Assembly (NCBI RefSeq): GCF_026017845.1
Contig: NZ_CP100416.1
Coordinates: 7,187,749 to 7,251,748 of the forward strand
From: Amycolatopsis mediterranei
Lineage (GTDB): Bacteria > Actinomycetota > Actinomycetes > Mycobacteriales > Pseudonocardiaceae
Length of the DNA stretch: 64,000 bases
Direction of reading: 5' to 3'
Below the pieces are notes generated by a model. That model searched no databases. It was not told where the DNA came from and saw only the letters and a program-made list of their open reading frames with translations. The translations under genes and the position numbers were made by a program. Within the stretch, counting starts at the first letter, position 1. The number at the start of each line of letters is the position of its first letter. Positions 25,391 through 33,777 of this stretch are shown in pieces.

Positions 25391-26507
25391 CAGCGGCCTC
25401 CAGAACGATGCGGGCGAGGGTTTCGTCGGCCTCGCGGTGGCCCATGCCGACCGCCGCCGCGCCCATCTTCGCGACGCGGTCGGCGTCGGTGACCAGCGGG
25501 ACGACCAGGTCGGCGACCTTGGCCGGGCTGAGGTCGCCGTCGAAGACCATCAGCGCGGCACCGGCGTCGACGGCGGGCCGGGCGTTGCTGGCCTGCTCGC
25601 CGTTGCCGATCGGCAGCGGGACGAACACCGCGGGCAGCCCGACCGAGGTCACCTCGGCGACGGTCATCGCGCCCGAGCGGCAGATCGCCACGTCGGCCGC
25701 GGCGTAGGCCAGGTCCATCCGCTCCAGGTACGGCACCGGCACGTACGCCGGCTTGCCCGGGAACTCCTGCACGACCAGCGTGTTCTTCGGTCCGTGCGCG
25801 TGCAGGACGCCGACCCCGGCGTCCGCGAGGTCCTTCGCCGCGCCGGACACGGCGGCGTTGATCGACTGCGCGCCCTGCGAACCGCCGAAGACCAGCAGCG
25901 TCGGCGCGTCCGGGTCCAGGCCGAAGTGCGCCCGCGCCTCGGCCCGCAGCGCGGCCCGGTCGAGCGTGGTGATCGACTGCCGCAGCGGGATCCCGACGAC
26001 CTCGGCCTTCGGCAGCGGGGTGCCCGCGACGGCGACCGCGACGCGGCGGGCGAACCGCGCGCCGACCTTGTTCGCCAGGCCCGGCGACTGGTTGGCCTCG
26101 TGCACGACGATCGGGACGCGCCCGCGCGCGGCCAGGTAGGCGGGCAGGGCGACGTAGCCGCCGAAGCCGACGACGACGTCCGCGCCGACGCGTTCCAGCA
26201 CCTCACGGGTCTTGCGCACCGAGTCGCGGACCTTCAGCGGCAGCTTGATCAGCTCCGGCGTCGGCTTGCGCGGCAGCGGCACCGGCGGGATCAGCTCGAG
26301 GGGGTAGCCGCGGGCCGGGACCAGCTTGTTCTCCAGGCCGCGCTCGGTGCCGAGCGCGACGACCTGCGCGTCCGGGCGCAGCCGCATGACGGCGTCGGCC
26401 AGGGCGAGGGCGGGTTCGATGTGTCCTGCGGTGCCACCTCCGGCGACCACGACCACGGGCCCCTTGCCCGCGGCGGCTCGCTCGGTTCCCTTGACGGGCT
26501 TACTCAC
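25383..26507 (-). CDS. murG: UDP-GlcNAc:lipid I transferase MurG
   Basis: The 374-residue GT28 glycosyltransferase has the N-terminal glycine loop GGGTAGHIEPALA, the second G loop GGSQGAQSIN and the donor-site stretch SGAMTVAEVTSVGLPAV. MurG makes lipid II from lipid I at the inner face of the membrane. The GTG start overlaps the ftsW stop as GTGA. Confidence 0.97.
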   Translation of the reverse strand: MSKPVKGTERAAAGKGPVVVVAGGGTAGHIEPALALADAVMRLRPDAQVVALGTERGLENKLVPARGYPLELIPPVPLPRKPTPELIKLPLKVRDSVRKTREVLERVGADVVVGFGGYVALPAYLAARGRVPIVVHEANQSPGLANKVGARFARRVAVAVAGTPLPKAEVVGIPLRQSITTLDRAALRAEARAHFGLDPDAPTLLVFGGSQGAQSINAAVSGAAKDLADAGVGVLHAHGPKNTLVVQEFPGKPAYVPVPYLERMDLAYAAADVAICRSGAMTVAEVTSVGLPAVFVPLPIGNGEQASNARPAVDAGAALMVFDGDLSPAKVADLVVPLVTDADRVAKMGAAAVGMGHREADETLARIVLEAAGA

Positions 26508-28015
26508 CTATGACCTCTCCGGTTCGCGGTACTCCGGGTACCACGGCTCGCTGTTGTCCGCGCGGCCCCGCCGCGAGACGTGCTCGTGCGGGCCGCGCTC
26601 GTCCGTGCCGCGCTGCGGCGCACCGGTTCGCGGACCGACCTGCGTCGTTCCTGAGCCGGGGCGGGCCGGGCCGCACGGGGCGCCGGCCTGGCCGCCTTCG
26701 CCCCACTCCGCCCCGCCGCCTTGCGCGTGGCGGGCGGACGGTACGGGTCGGGCGCGGGCAGCCGCAGCAGACGCCCGAATTTACCCGGCCCCTGTGTGCG
26801 CAGCGCGGCCACCGCCTCCGGTTCGTGCCGGGCGGCGTTCGCGAGCACGCCCATGATGAGCATGGTGATCACCAGCGAGGTGCCGCCGTAGGAGATCAGC
26901 GGCAGCGTGACGCCGGTGACCGGCAGCAGGCCGACGACGTAACCGATGTTGATGCCGGCCTGCGCCACGAGGAACACCGTCAACGTGCCGGAGACGATCC
27001 GGATCCACGGGTCGATGTTGCGGGTGGCGATCCGCAGGCCGACGACGGCGACCCCGCCGAAGAGGACGAGCACGACGACGCAGCCGATCAGCCCGAGCTC
27101 CTCGCCGATCAGGGCGAAGATGAAGTCGTTCTGCACGTTCGGCAGGTAGCCCCAGTTGGACGTGCCCTGGCCGAGGCCCTTGCCGAGCAGCCCGCCGTCG
27201 GCGAGCGCCAGCTTCGCCTGGTTGGCCTGGAAGCCCCCGTCGCTGGTGTCGGCGTCCGGCGAGAGGAACGACATGACCCGGGCGAGCCGGTAGGGCGCGA
27301 TGATCGCGAGCACGAGCACCCCGGCCAGGCCGCCGGCGAGGATGACGCCGAACAGCCGTTTCGGGGCGCCGGCGAACCACAGCAGCGCCAGCAGCACCAC
27401 GGCCAGGGTGACCGTGCCGCCGAGGTCGGGCTGCAGCATGACCAGCGCGAACATCAGCAGCGCGATCGGCACCACCGGCACCAGCAGGTGCCGCCACTGG
27501 TGGATCACGTTGTACTTGATCACCAGGATGTGGGCGCCCCAGAAGGCCAGCGCCACCTTCGCGGCTTCGACCGGCTGGAAGGTGAACTCGCCGATCTTGA
27601 ACCAGCCCTGCGAGCCGTTGACCGTCGAGCCGAGCGGGGTGAGCACGAGCACCAGCAGGCCGAGGCAGATCACCGTCGCGGTCGCCGACATCCGCCGGAT
27701 CCGCTCCAGCTTGACCCGCAGGCCCAGCCAGAAGACGACCGAGCCGAGCGCGACGAACACCAGGTGCTTGACGAACAGCGAGTACACCCCGCTGCCGGTT
27801 TTGGGGTTGTAGGAGGCGACCGACGACGCCGAGAGCACCATGACGATGCCGATGACGGTGAGCACGCCGGTGAGGGCGAGCACGACGTGGAACGACGCCA
27901 GCGGCCGCGAGAGCCACGCCGTCAGCGCGGTCCGGACCGCGACGAAGCCGCTCTCCTTGCGCTCGCGGCGCGGCCGCTTCGGCGGCGGTTCCGGCTTGGT
28001 TTCAGCTGTCGTCAC
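26504..28015 (-). CDS. ftsW: Peptidoglycan polymerase FtsW (SEDS family)
   Basis: The 503-residue polytopic protein has about ten transmembrane helices and the SEDS signature VTLPLISYGGTS. FtsW polymerises septal glycan with FtsI. The GTG at 28015 (VTTAETKPEP) was chosen because it overlaps the murD stop by 14 bp and matches the family N-terminus; a longer frame upstream reads through murD. The last ~90 residues form an Arg/Ala/Ser/Thr-rich basic tail that is longer than in most homologues and may be a cytoplasmic interaction region. Confidence 0.95.
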   Translation of the reverse strand: MTTAETKPEPPPKRPRRERKESGFVAVRTALTAWLSRPLASFHVVLALTGVLTVIGIVMVLSASSVASYNPKTGSGVYSLFVKHLVFVALGSVVFWLGLRVKLERIRRMSATATVICLGLLVLVLTPLGSTVNGSQGWFKIGEFTFQPVEAAKVALAFWGAHILVIKYNVIHQWRHLLVPVVPIALLMFALVMLQPDLGGTVTLAVVLLALLWFAGAPKRLFGVILAGGLAGVLVLAIIAPYRLARVMSFLSPDADTSDGGFQANQAKLALADGGLLGKGLGQGTSNWGYLPNVQNDFIFALIGEELGLIGCVVVLVLFGGVAVVGLRIATRNIDPWIRIVSGTLTVFLVAQAGINIGYVVGLLPVTGVTLPLISYGGTSLVITMLIMGVLANAARHEPEAVAALRTQGPGKFGRLLRLPAPDPYRPPATRKAAGRSGAKAARPAPRAARPAPAQERRRSVREPVRRSAARTSAARTSTSRGGAARTTASRGTRSTANRRGHR

Positions 28016-29411
28016 TCGGCTCCCCCGCTGCGTCGTCGCGGAGGACACGCACGGCCGCGGCGAACGCGTCGCCGCGCTCGCCGTAGCTCGAGAACATGTC
28101 CAACGACGCCGCGGCGGGTGCCAGCAGCACCACGTCACCGGGTCGGGCCATCGCGCTGGCCGCACTCACCGCCGCAGTCATGGGTTCATCGTCACCCGGA
28201 CGGAGGCTGTTCACCGGGACATCCGGCGCGTGTCGCGCAACCGCGGCGGCGATCACGGGTGAATCGACGCCGAGGAGCACGACTCCGCGGAGACGGCCGG
28301 CGATGCTGCTCACCAGCTCGTCGACCGACGCGCCCTTGAGCTGGCCCCCGGCGATCCACACGATGCTCGCGTGGGCCCGCAGGGACCCGGCGGCCGCGTG
28401 CGGGTTGGTCGCCTTCGAGTCGTTGACGTACCGCACCCCGGCCACCTCGGCGACCTCCACGGCCCGGTGCGGGGCCGGCTGGTACTCGCGCAGGCCCTTC
28501 GCCACGGCGTCCGGCGACACGCCGTGGGCGCGGGCGAGCGCGGCCGCGGCGAGGGCGTTGGCGACGTTGTGCGGGCCCGCCGGACGGACGTCGGCGAGGG
28601 TGGCCAGCGCCTCGGCGCTGTTCTCCGGGTCGGCGACGAAAGCGCGGTCGACCAGCAGGTCCTCGACCACGCCCAGCTCGCCGGCGCGCGGGGTGTCGAG
28701 CTGGAAGCCGACGCGGGGGGTACCTTCTGGGGCGTGCTCGGCGGCGATCCGGGTGGACCAGTCGTCGTCGGCGTTGTGCACGGCGACCTTGGCGCGGGTG
28801 TAGACCCGGCCCTTCGCGGCCGCGTACTCGTCCATCGAGCCGTGCCAGTCGATGTGGTCTTCGGCCAGGTTCAGCACCGCGGCGGCGTCCGGCGCCAGCG
28901 TCGAGGACCAGTGCAGCTGGAAGCTCGACAGCTCCACGGCCAGCACGTCGTAGCCCGCCCGGACCGCGTCGAGCGCCGCGTAGCCGATGTTCCCGCAGGC
29001 CACGGCGTTGCTGCCGGCGGCATTGAGGATCGATTCGAGCATGCCCACGGTGGTCGTCTTGCCGTTGGTGCCGGTCACCACCAGCCAGGACGGCGGGTGC
29101 TCGCGCAGCCGGCCGACGCGCCAGGCCAGCTCGACGTCCCCGATCACCTCGACGCCCGCCTCGGCGGCGGCCACGAGCAGCGGCGACGTCGGCCGCCAGC
29201 CCGGGCTGGTGACGACCAGGACGACGTCGGACGGCGGCTCGGTCAGGCCCGGCACCAGCTCGGCGCCGAGGCCCTCGAGCTCGGCCAGGCGCTCGGCGTT
29301 GCCGTCGGTGACGGTGACCCGCGCACCCAGCTCGACCAGCACCGGCACCACCGACTTGCCGGTGACCCCGGCCCCGGCGACGAGAACGTGAGAACCGGCG
29401 ATGTCTTTCAT
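28002..29411 (-). CDS. murD: UDP-MurNAc-L-Ala--D-Glu ligase MurD
   Basis: The 469-residue Mur ligase has an N-terminal VLVAGAGVTGKSV loop, the ATP loop GTNGKTTTVGML near residue 113 and the central LNLAEDHIDWH motif. It adds D-Glu to UDP-MurNAc-L-Ala. The ATG at 29411 lies immediately upstream of the murD body and overlaps the region just before the mraY stop, consistent with coupled translation. Confidence 0.97.
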   Translation of the reverse strand: MKDIAGSHVLVAGAGVTGKSVVPVLVELGARVTVTDGNAERLAELEGLGAELVPGLTEPPSDVVLVVTSPGWRPTSPLLVAAAEAGVEVIGDVELAWRVGRLREHPPSWLVVTGTNGKTTTVGMLESILNAAGSNAVACGNIGYAALDAVRAGYDVLAVELSSFQLHWSSTLAPDAAAVLNLAEDHIDWHGSMDEYAAAKGRVYTRAKVAVHNADDDWSTRIAAEHAPEGTPRVGFQLDTPRAGELGVVEDLLVDRAFVADPENSAEALATLADVRPAGPHNVANALAAAALARAHGVSPDAVAKGLREYQPAPHRAVEVAEVAGVRYVNDSKATNPHAAAGSLRAHASIVWIAGGQLKGASVDELVSSIAGRLRGVVLLGVDSPVIAAAVARHAPDVPVNSLRPGDDEPMTAAVSAASAMARPGDVVLLAPAAASLDMFSSYGERGDAFAAAVRVLRDDAAGEPSDDS

Positions 29412-29412
29412 G

Positions 29413-30495
29413 TCAGCCGCCGAGGCCCAGCTGCTCGCTGTAGAACAGGCCGAGCCCGAACATGCAGCAGATCGCCGAGAGCAGCCAGAACCGGATGATC
29501 ACCGTGGTTTCGGCCCAGCCGGCGAGCTCGAAGTGGTGGTGGAACGGCGCCATCCGGAACAACCTGCGCCGGGTCGTCCGGAACACCGCGATCTGCGCGA
29601 CCACCGAGATCATCTCGACCATGAACAGGCCGCCGATGACGATGGCGAGCAGCTCGGTGCGGGTCGTCATGGAGAGGCCGGCGACCAGGCCGCCGAGGGC
29701 CAGCGAGCCGGTGTCGCCCATGAAGATCTTCGCCGGGGCCGCGTTCCACCAGAGGAAGCCCACGCAGGCACCGGTCGCCGCGGCGGCGACCACGGCCAGG
29801 TCCAGCGGGTCGCGGACGTCGTAGCAGGCGGCGGCCGGCGCGTTGGCGCAGGACAGCCGCTCCTGCCAGAACGAGATCACGACGTAGGTGGCCAGCACCA
29901 TCGCCGCCGCGCCACCGGCCAGGCCGTCGAGGCCGTCGGTGAAGTTGACCGCGTTCGACCAGCCGGAGATCACGACGTAGCAGAAGATCACGAAGATCAC
30001 CGACGGGAAGGTGATCAGCGCGAGGTCGCGGACGTAGGAGAGGCTCTCCGACGCCGGTGTGATGCCGTGCTGGTTCGGGAAGTTCAGCGCCAGCACCGCG
30101 AACGCGATGGTGACGACCAGCTGCCCGACCAGCTTCGCGGTCTTGTTCAGCCCGAGGTTGCGCTGCTTGCGGATCTTGATGAAGTCGTCGAGGAACCCGA
30201 CGATCCCGAGGCCCACCGCGAGCATCAGCACGAGCAGCCCGGAGGCCGTCGGCGCGCCGCTGCGGGAGTTGAACATCCAGTTGATCAGGTGCGCGGCGAA
30301 GTACCCGACGACCATCGCGATGATGATCGCGACACCGCCCATGGTCGGGGTACCGCGCTTGGACTTGTGTCCCTGGGGGCCTTCCTCACGGATCTCCTGG
30401 CCGAAGCCCTGCCGGGAGAACACCCGGATCAGGTAGGGCGTCAGCATGATGGAGACCAGCAGGCCCGCCGCGGCCGCGATCAGGATGCTGATCAC
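29413..30495 (-). CDS. mraY: Phospho-MurNAc-pentapeptide transferase MraY
   Basis: The 360-residue membrane protein has about ten transmembrane helices and the conserved loops KRGTPTMGG and NFTDGLDGLAGG of MraY. It transfers phospho-MurNAc-pentapeptide to undecaprenyl phosphate, giving lipid I. The GTG start overlaps the murF stop (GTGA). Confidence 0.97.
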   Translation of the reverse strand: MISILIAAAAGLLVSIMLTPYLIRVFSRQGFGQEIREEGPQGHKSKRGTPTMGGVAIIIAMVVGYFAAHLINWMFNSRSGAPTASGLLVLMLAVGLGIVGFLDDFIKIRKQRNLGLNKTAKLVGQLVVTIAFAVLALNFPNQHGITPASESLSYVRDLALITFPSVIFVIFCYVVISGWSNAVNFTDGLDGLAGGAAAMVLATYVVISFWQERLSCANAPAAACYDVRDPLDLAVVAAAATGACVGFLWWNAAPAKIFMGDTGSLALGGLVAGLSMTTRTELLAIVIGGLFMVEMISVVAQIAVFRTTRRRLFRMAPFHHHFELAGWAETTVIIRFWLLSAICCMFGLGLFYSEQLGLGG

Positions 30496-31994
30496 GCGTC
30501 ACCACCGTTCGAGCGATTCTCGGAGTTGTCGGTTTCCCGGGGTTCGAGCAGAGCTTCGGCGACCCGCCAGAGGCCGGCGGCCTTGGAGGCCTTGACCAGC
30601 ACCACGTCCCCGGGGCGGAGCTGATCATGCAGCAGGGCGGCGGCGGCCTCGACGTCGGGTACCAAAGTGGATTCCTCGCCCCAGGAGCCTTCCTGGTGCG
30701 CGCCCTGGTGCATGGCCGCCGCCTCGGGCCCGATGACGACGAGCTTGGCGATGTTGAGCCGGACGACGAGCCGGCCGATCTCGTCGTGGGCGGTGACCGA
30801 GTCCGCGCCGAGCTCGCCCATCACGCCGAGCACGGCCCAGGAGCGGCGGCCGGTCTCCCGGGTCATCGCCGCGAGGGCCTTCAGGCCGGCCCGCATCGAC
30901 TCGGGGTTGGCGTTGAACGAGTCGTTGAGGATCGTGACGCCGTCGGGCCGGGTGACGACCTCCATGCGGCGCGCCGAGCGCCGTTCGAGGGCCGAGAGCC
31001 TCGTGGCGATCTCCTCCGGCGTCGCCCCCAGCTCCAGCGCGACCGCCGCGGCGGACAGCGCGTTGCCGACGTGGTGCTCGCCGTGCAGCGGCAGCTTGAC
31101 GCCGGCCTCGCCGGCCGGGGTGATCAGCCGGAAGGACGCCCGGGCCTCGTCGTCGAGGGTGATGTTCTCCGCGCGGACCTGCGCCGAGGGGCTCTCGCCG
31201 ACGAACACCACCCGGGCCTTCGTGCGGCTCGCCATGGCCGCGACCAGCGGGTCGTCGAGGTTGAGCACCGCGACGCCGTCTTCGGGCAGTGCCTCGACGA
31301 GCTCGCCCTTGGTCTTCGCGATGCCTTCGCGCGAGCCGAACTCGCCGACGTGCGCGCTGCCGACGTTGAGCACGACGCCGATCTTCGGCGGGGCGATCGC
31401 CGCGAGGTGGGCGATGTGCCCCGGACCCCGCGCCGACAGCTCCAGCACGAGGTGCCTGGTCTCCGCGCCGGCCCGCAGCGCCGTCCAGGGGTGGCCGAGC
31501 TCGTTGTTGAACGACCCGGGCGGCGCGATCGTCGGGCCGAGCGGCTCGAGCAGCTGCGCGATGACGTCCTTGGTCGAGGTCTTGCCGGAGGAGCCGGTGA
31601 CGCCGACGACGGTCAGCTCGCCCTCGGCCAGGCGCTGCACGACGTACCGGGCGAGCTTGGCCAGCGCGGCCAGCACCGCGGCACCGGAGCCGTCCTTGTC
31701 GCCGGTCAGCGCGACCGACCGCTCGTGGGCCTCGCCCGCGGCGAGCGGCGGGACGACGATCGCGGGCGCGTCGACCTCGCGGGCGGCCAGCACGGCCACG
31801 GCGCCGGCCTCGACGGCCTGCGCGGCGAAGTCGTGGCCGTCGACCTTCTCCCCCGGCAGCGCGACGAACAGGCCGCCGGACGTGAGCTCCCGGGTGTCGA
31901 ACTCCACGGTGCCGGTCACCTGCGCGCCCGGGTCGGCGCGGTGCAGCCGGCCGCCGACGACGTCGGCGATCTCGGCCAGGCTGAGCACGATCAC
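30492..31994 (-). CDS. murF: UDP-MurNAc-tripeptide--D-Ala-D-Ala ligase MurF
   Basis: The 500-residue ligase has the ATP loop GVTGSSGKTSTKD near residue 134 and the MurF-type segments GSFNNELGHPWT and NDSFNANPESM. It adds D-Ala-D-Ala to the UDP-MurNAc tripeptide. The GTG start overlaps the murE stop as GTGA, as at most junctions in this operon. Confidence 0.97.
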   Translation of the reverse strand: MIVLSLAEIADVVGGRLHRADPGAQVTGTVEFDTRELTSGGLFVALPGEKVDGHDFAAQAVEAGAVAVLAAREVDAPAIVVPPLAAGEAHERSVALTGDKDGSGAAVLAALAKLARYVVQRLAEGELTVVGVTGSSGKTSTKDVIAQLLEPLGPTIAPPGSFNNELGHPWTALRAGAETRHLVLELSARGPGHIAHLAAIAPPKIGVVLNVGSAHVGEFGSREGIAKTKGELVEALPEDGVAVLNLDDPLVAAMASRTKARVVFVGESPSAQVRAENITLDDEARASFRLITPAGEAGVKLPLHGEHHVGNALSAAAVALELGATPEEIATRLSALERRSARRMEVVTRPDGVTILNDSFNANPESMRAGLKALAAMTRETGRRSWAVLGVMGELGADSVTAHDEIGRLVVRLNIAKLVVIGPEAAAMHQGAHQEGSWGEESTLVPDVEAAAALLHDQLRPGDVVLVKASKAAGLWRVAEALLEPRETDNSENRSNGGDA

Positions 31995-33577
31995 ACACTC
32001 ACCTCGAGTTTGTTGCGGATGGCCGCGGCCAGCTCGTCGCGGTCGGAGAACGGGTGCACGACGCCGCCGGCCTCCTGGCCGGACTCGTGCCCCTTGCCGG
32101 CGAGGAAGACGATGTCACCCGGCCCGGCGAGCGAGACGGCGTGCGCGATGGCCTCGCGGCGGTCGCCGATCTCGAGGATCTCGCCGCCCTCGGCGGGGCC
32201 GACCGATCGGGCGCCGGCGAGCATGGCGGCGCGGATCGCCGCCGGATCTTCGGAGCGCGGGTTGTCGTCGGTGACGATCAGGACGTCACTGCGGCGGGCC
32301 GCGGCCTCGCCCATGATCGGGCGCTTGGCGGTGTCCCGGTCGCCGCCGCAGCCGAGCACGGTGATGATCCGGCCCTCGGTGCGGGCCCGCAGCGCGTCGA
32401 GGCCCTGGGCGACCGCGGCCGGCTTGTGGGCGTAGTCGACGACGGCGGTGAACTCCTGGCCGACGTGGACGCGCTCCATCCGGCCCGGGACCTGCACCTG
32501 GGCGAGGCCGGCGACGATGTGCTCCAGCGACACCCCGGCGGTGCTCAGGATCGCGGCCGCCAGCACGGCGTTGGCGACGTTGAACTCGCCGGGCAGCGGG
32601 ATCCGGGCGGCCGCGCGGGCCCCGTCCGGGCCGTGCAGGGTGAACGTCTGCTCGCCCTGCGGGGTGGCCTCCAGGTCGGTGGCCTTCCACGCGGCCTCGG
32701 TGCCCGGATCGGTGGTCACGGTGATCGTCTGCGGCGTGAGCAGGGCCTGGCCCCACGCGCTGTCGACCACGACGACCTCGTGCGTCGAGCGGCCGTCGAA
32801 CAGCAGGGACTTCGCGGCGAAGTACTCCTGCATGTCCTTGTGGAAGTCCAGGTGGTCCTGGGAGAGGTTGGTGAACGCGCCGACCGCGAACCGGGTGCCG
32901 TTGACGCGGCCCAGCGCGAGCGCGTGGCTGGAGACCTCCATCGGCACGTGCGTGACGCCGCGCTCGAGCATCACCGCGAGCAGGGCCTGCAGGTCGGGCG
33001 CCTCCGGCGTGGTGAAGCCGCTGACCAGCCGGTCGCCCGCGATCCGGGTCTCCACCGTGCCGATCAGCCCGGTGGTCAGCCCGGCGGCCTGCAACCCGGC
33101 GTCGACCAGGTACGACGTCGTCGTCTTGCCGGAGGTGCCGGTGACGCCGAGCACGGACAGCTCCAGGGAGGGCTCGCCGTAGATCCAGGCGGCGATCTCG
33201 CCGAGAGCCGCCCGCGGGTCCGGGTGCACCAGGATCGGCACGCCGGCGTCGCGCAGGGCGGGGCGCTCGGCGCCGGCGGCGTCGGTGAGGACGGCGACGG
33301 CCCCGGCCGCGACGGCCTGGTCGCTGAAGTCGGCGCCGTGGGCGCGGGCGCCCGGGAGGGCGGCGAAGAGGTCGCCGGGCAGCACGTGCTGGGCACGCAG
33401 CGTGGTGCCGGTGACGGTGAGCTCGGCCGCGTCGGGCGAACCGGCGATCAGGCGGGCGTCCGCCCTGGCGAGCAGCGTCGCCAGCGGGACCGGGTCGATG
33501 CGCGCGGGGCGGGGCGGCGCGGGGACCGCTTTCACCGGGCTTTCCGGCACCTGGGAACTGGACGAGGACACGGACAC
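31991..33577 (-). CDS. murE: UDP-MurNAc-dipeptide--meso-diaminopimelate ligase MurE
   Basis: The Mur ligase has the ATP loop GVTGTSGKTTTSYL and the DNPR motif (TDDNPRSEDP) that marks meso-diaminopimelate specificity, consistent with a chemotype IV actinomycete wall. The start is uncertain: the GTG at 33577 (VSVSSSSSQVP, 528 residues) fits homologues, but an in-frame ATG at 33649 would add 24 residues; neither has a clear ribosome site. A terminator hairpin separates it from ftsI, so it probably has its own promoter. Confidence 0.96.
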   Translation of the reverse strand: MSVSSSSSQVPESPVKAVPAPPRPARIDPVPLATLLARADARLIAGSPDAAELTVTGTTLRAQHVLPGDLFAALPGARAHGADFSDQAVAAGAVAVLTDAAGAERPALRDAGVPILVHPDPRAALGEIAAWIYGEPSLELSVLGVTGTSGKTTTSYLVDAGLQAAGLTTGLIGTVETRIAGDRLVSGFTTPEAPDLQALLAVMLERGVTHVPMEVSSHALALGRVNGTRFAVGAFTNLSQDHLDFHKDMQEYFAAKSLLFDGRSTHEVVVVDSAWGQALLTPQTITVTTDPGTEAAWKATDLEATPQGEQTFTLHGPDGARAAARIPLPGEFNVANAVLAAAILSTAGVSLEHIVAGLAQVQVPGRMERVHVGQEFTAVVDYAHKPAAVAQGLDALRARTEGRIITVLGCGGDRDTAKRPIMGEAAARRSDVLIVTDDNPRSEDPAAIRAAMLAGARSVGPAEGGEILEIGDRREAIAHAVSLAGPGDIVFLAGKGHESGQEAGGVVHPFSDRDELAAAIRNKLEVSV

Positions 33578-33726
33578 GGCCAAGAGGCTACCGGCGGGCG
33601 GTTCGGGCACCCGCACGCGGTACGGCGATTGCGTGCGGGCCGGGCACATGTGCTAGACGGCGCCACGGACCTCGTTGCGCCGCAAGGGTTTCCCCGTCGT
33701 CGGCCGATGTGGACGCTCACGCGCCG

Positions 33727-33760
33727 AAGCCCCCTCGCGCGGTGCCGCGTGAGGGGGCTT
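33727..33760. terminator. Strong hairpin terminator between ftsI and murE
   Basis: AAGCCCCCTC (33727-33736) and GAGGGGGCTT (33751-33760) form a perfect 10-bp GC-rich stem with a 14-nt loop that may pair further. It lies 17 bp after the ftsI stop. Confidence 0.8.
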
Positions 33761-33777
33761 TGACGGACAGTGCCTGG

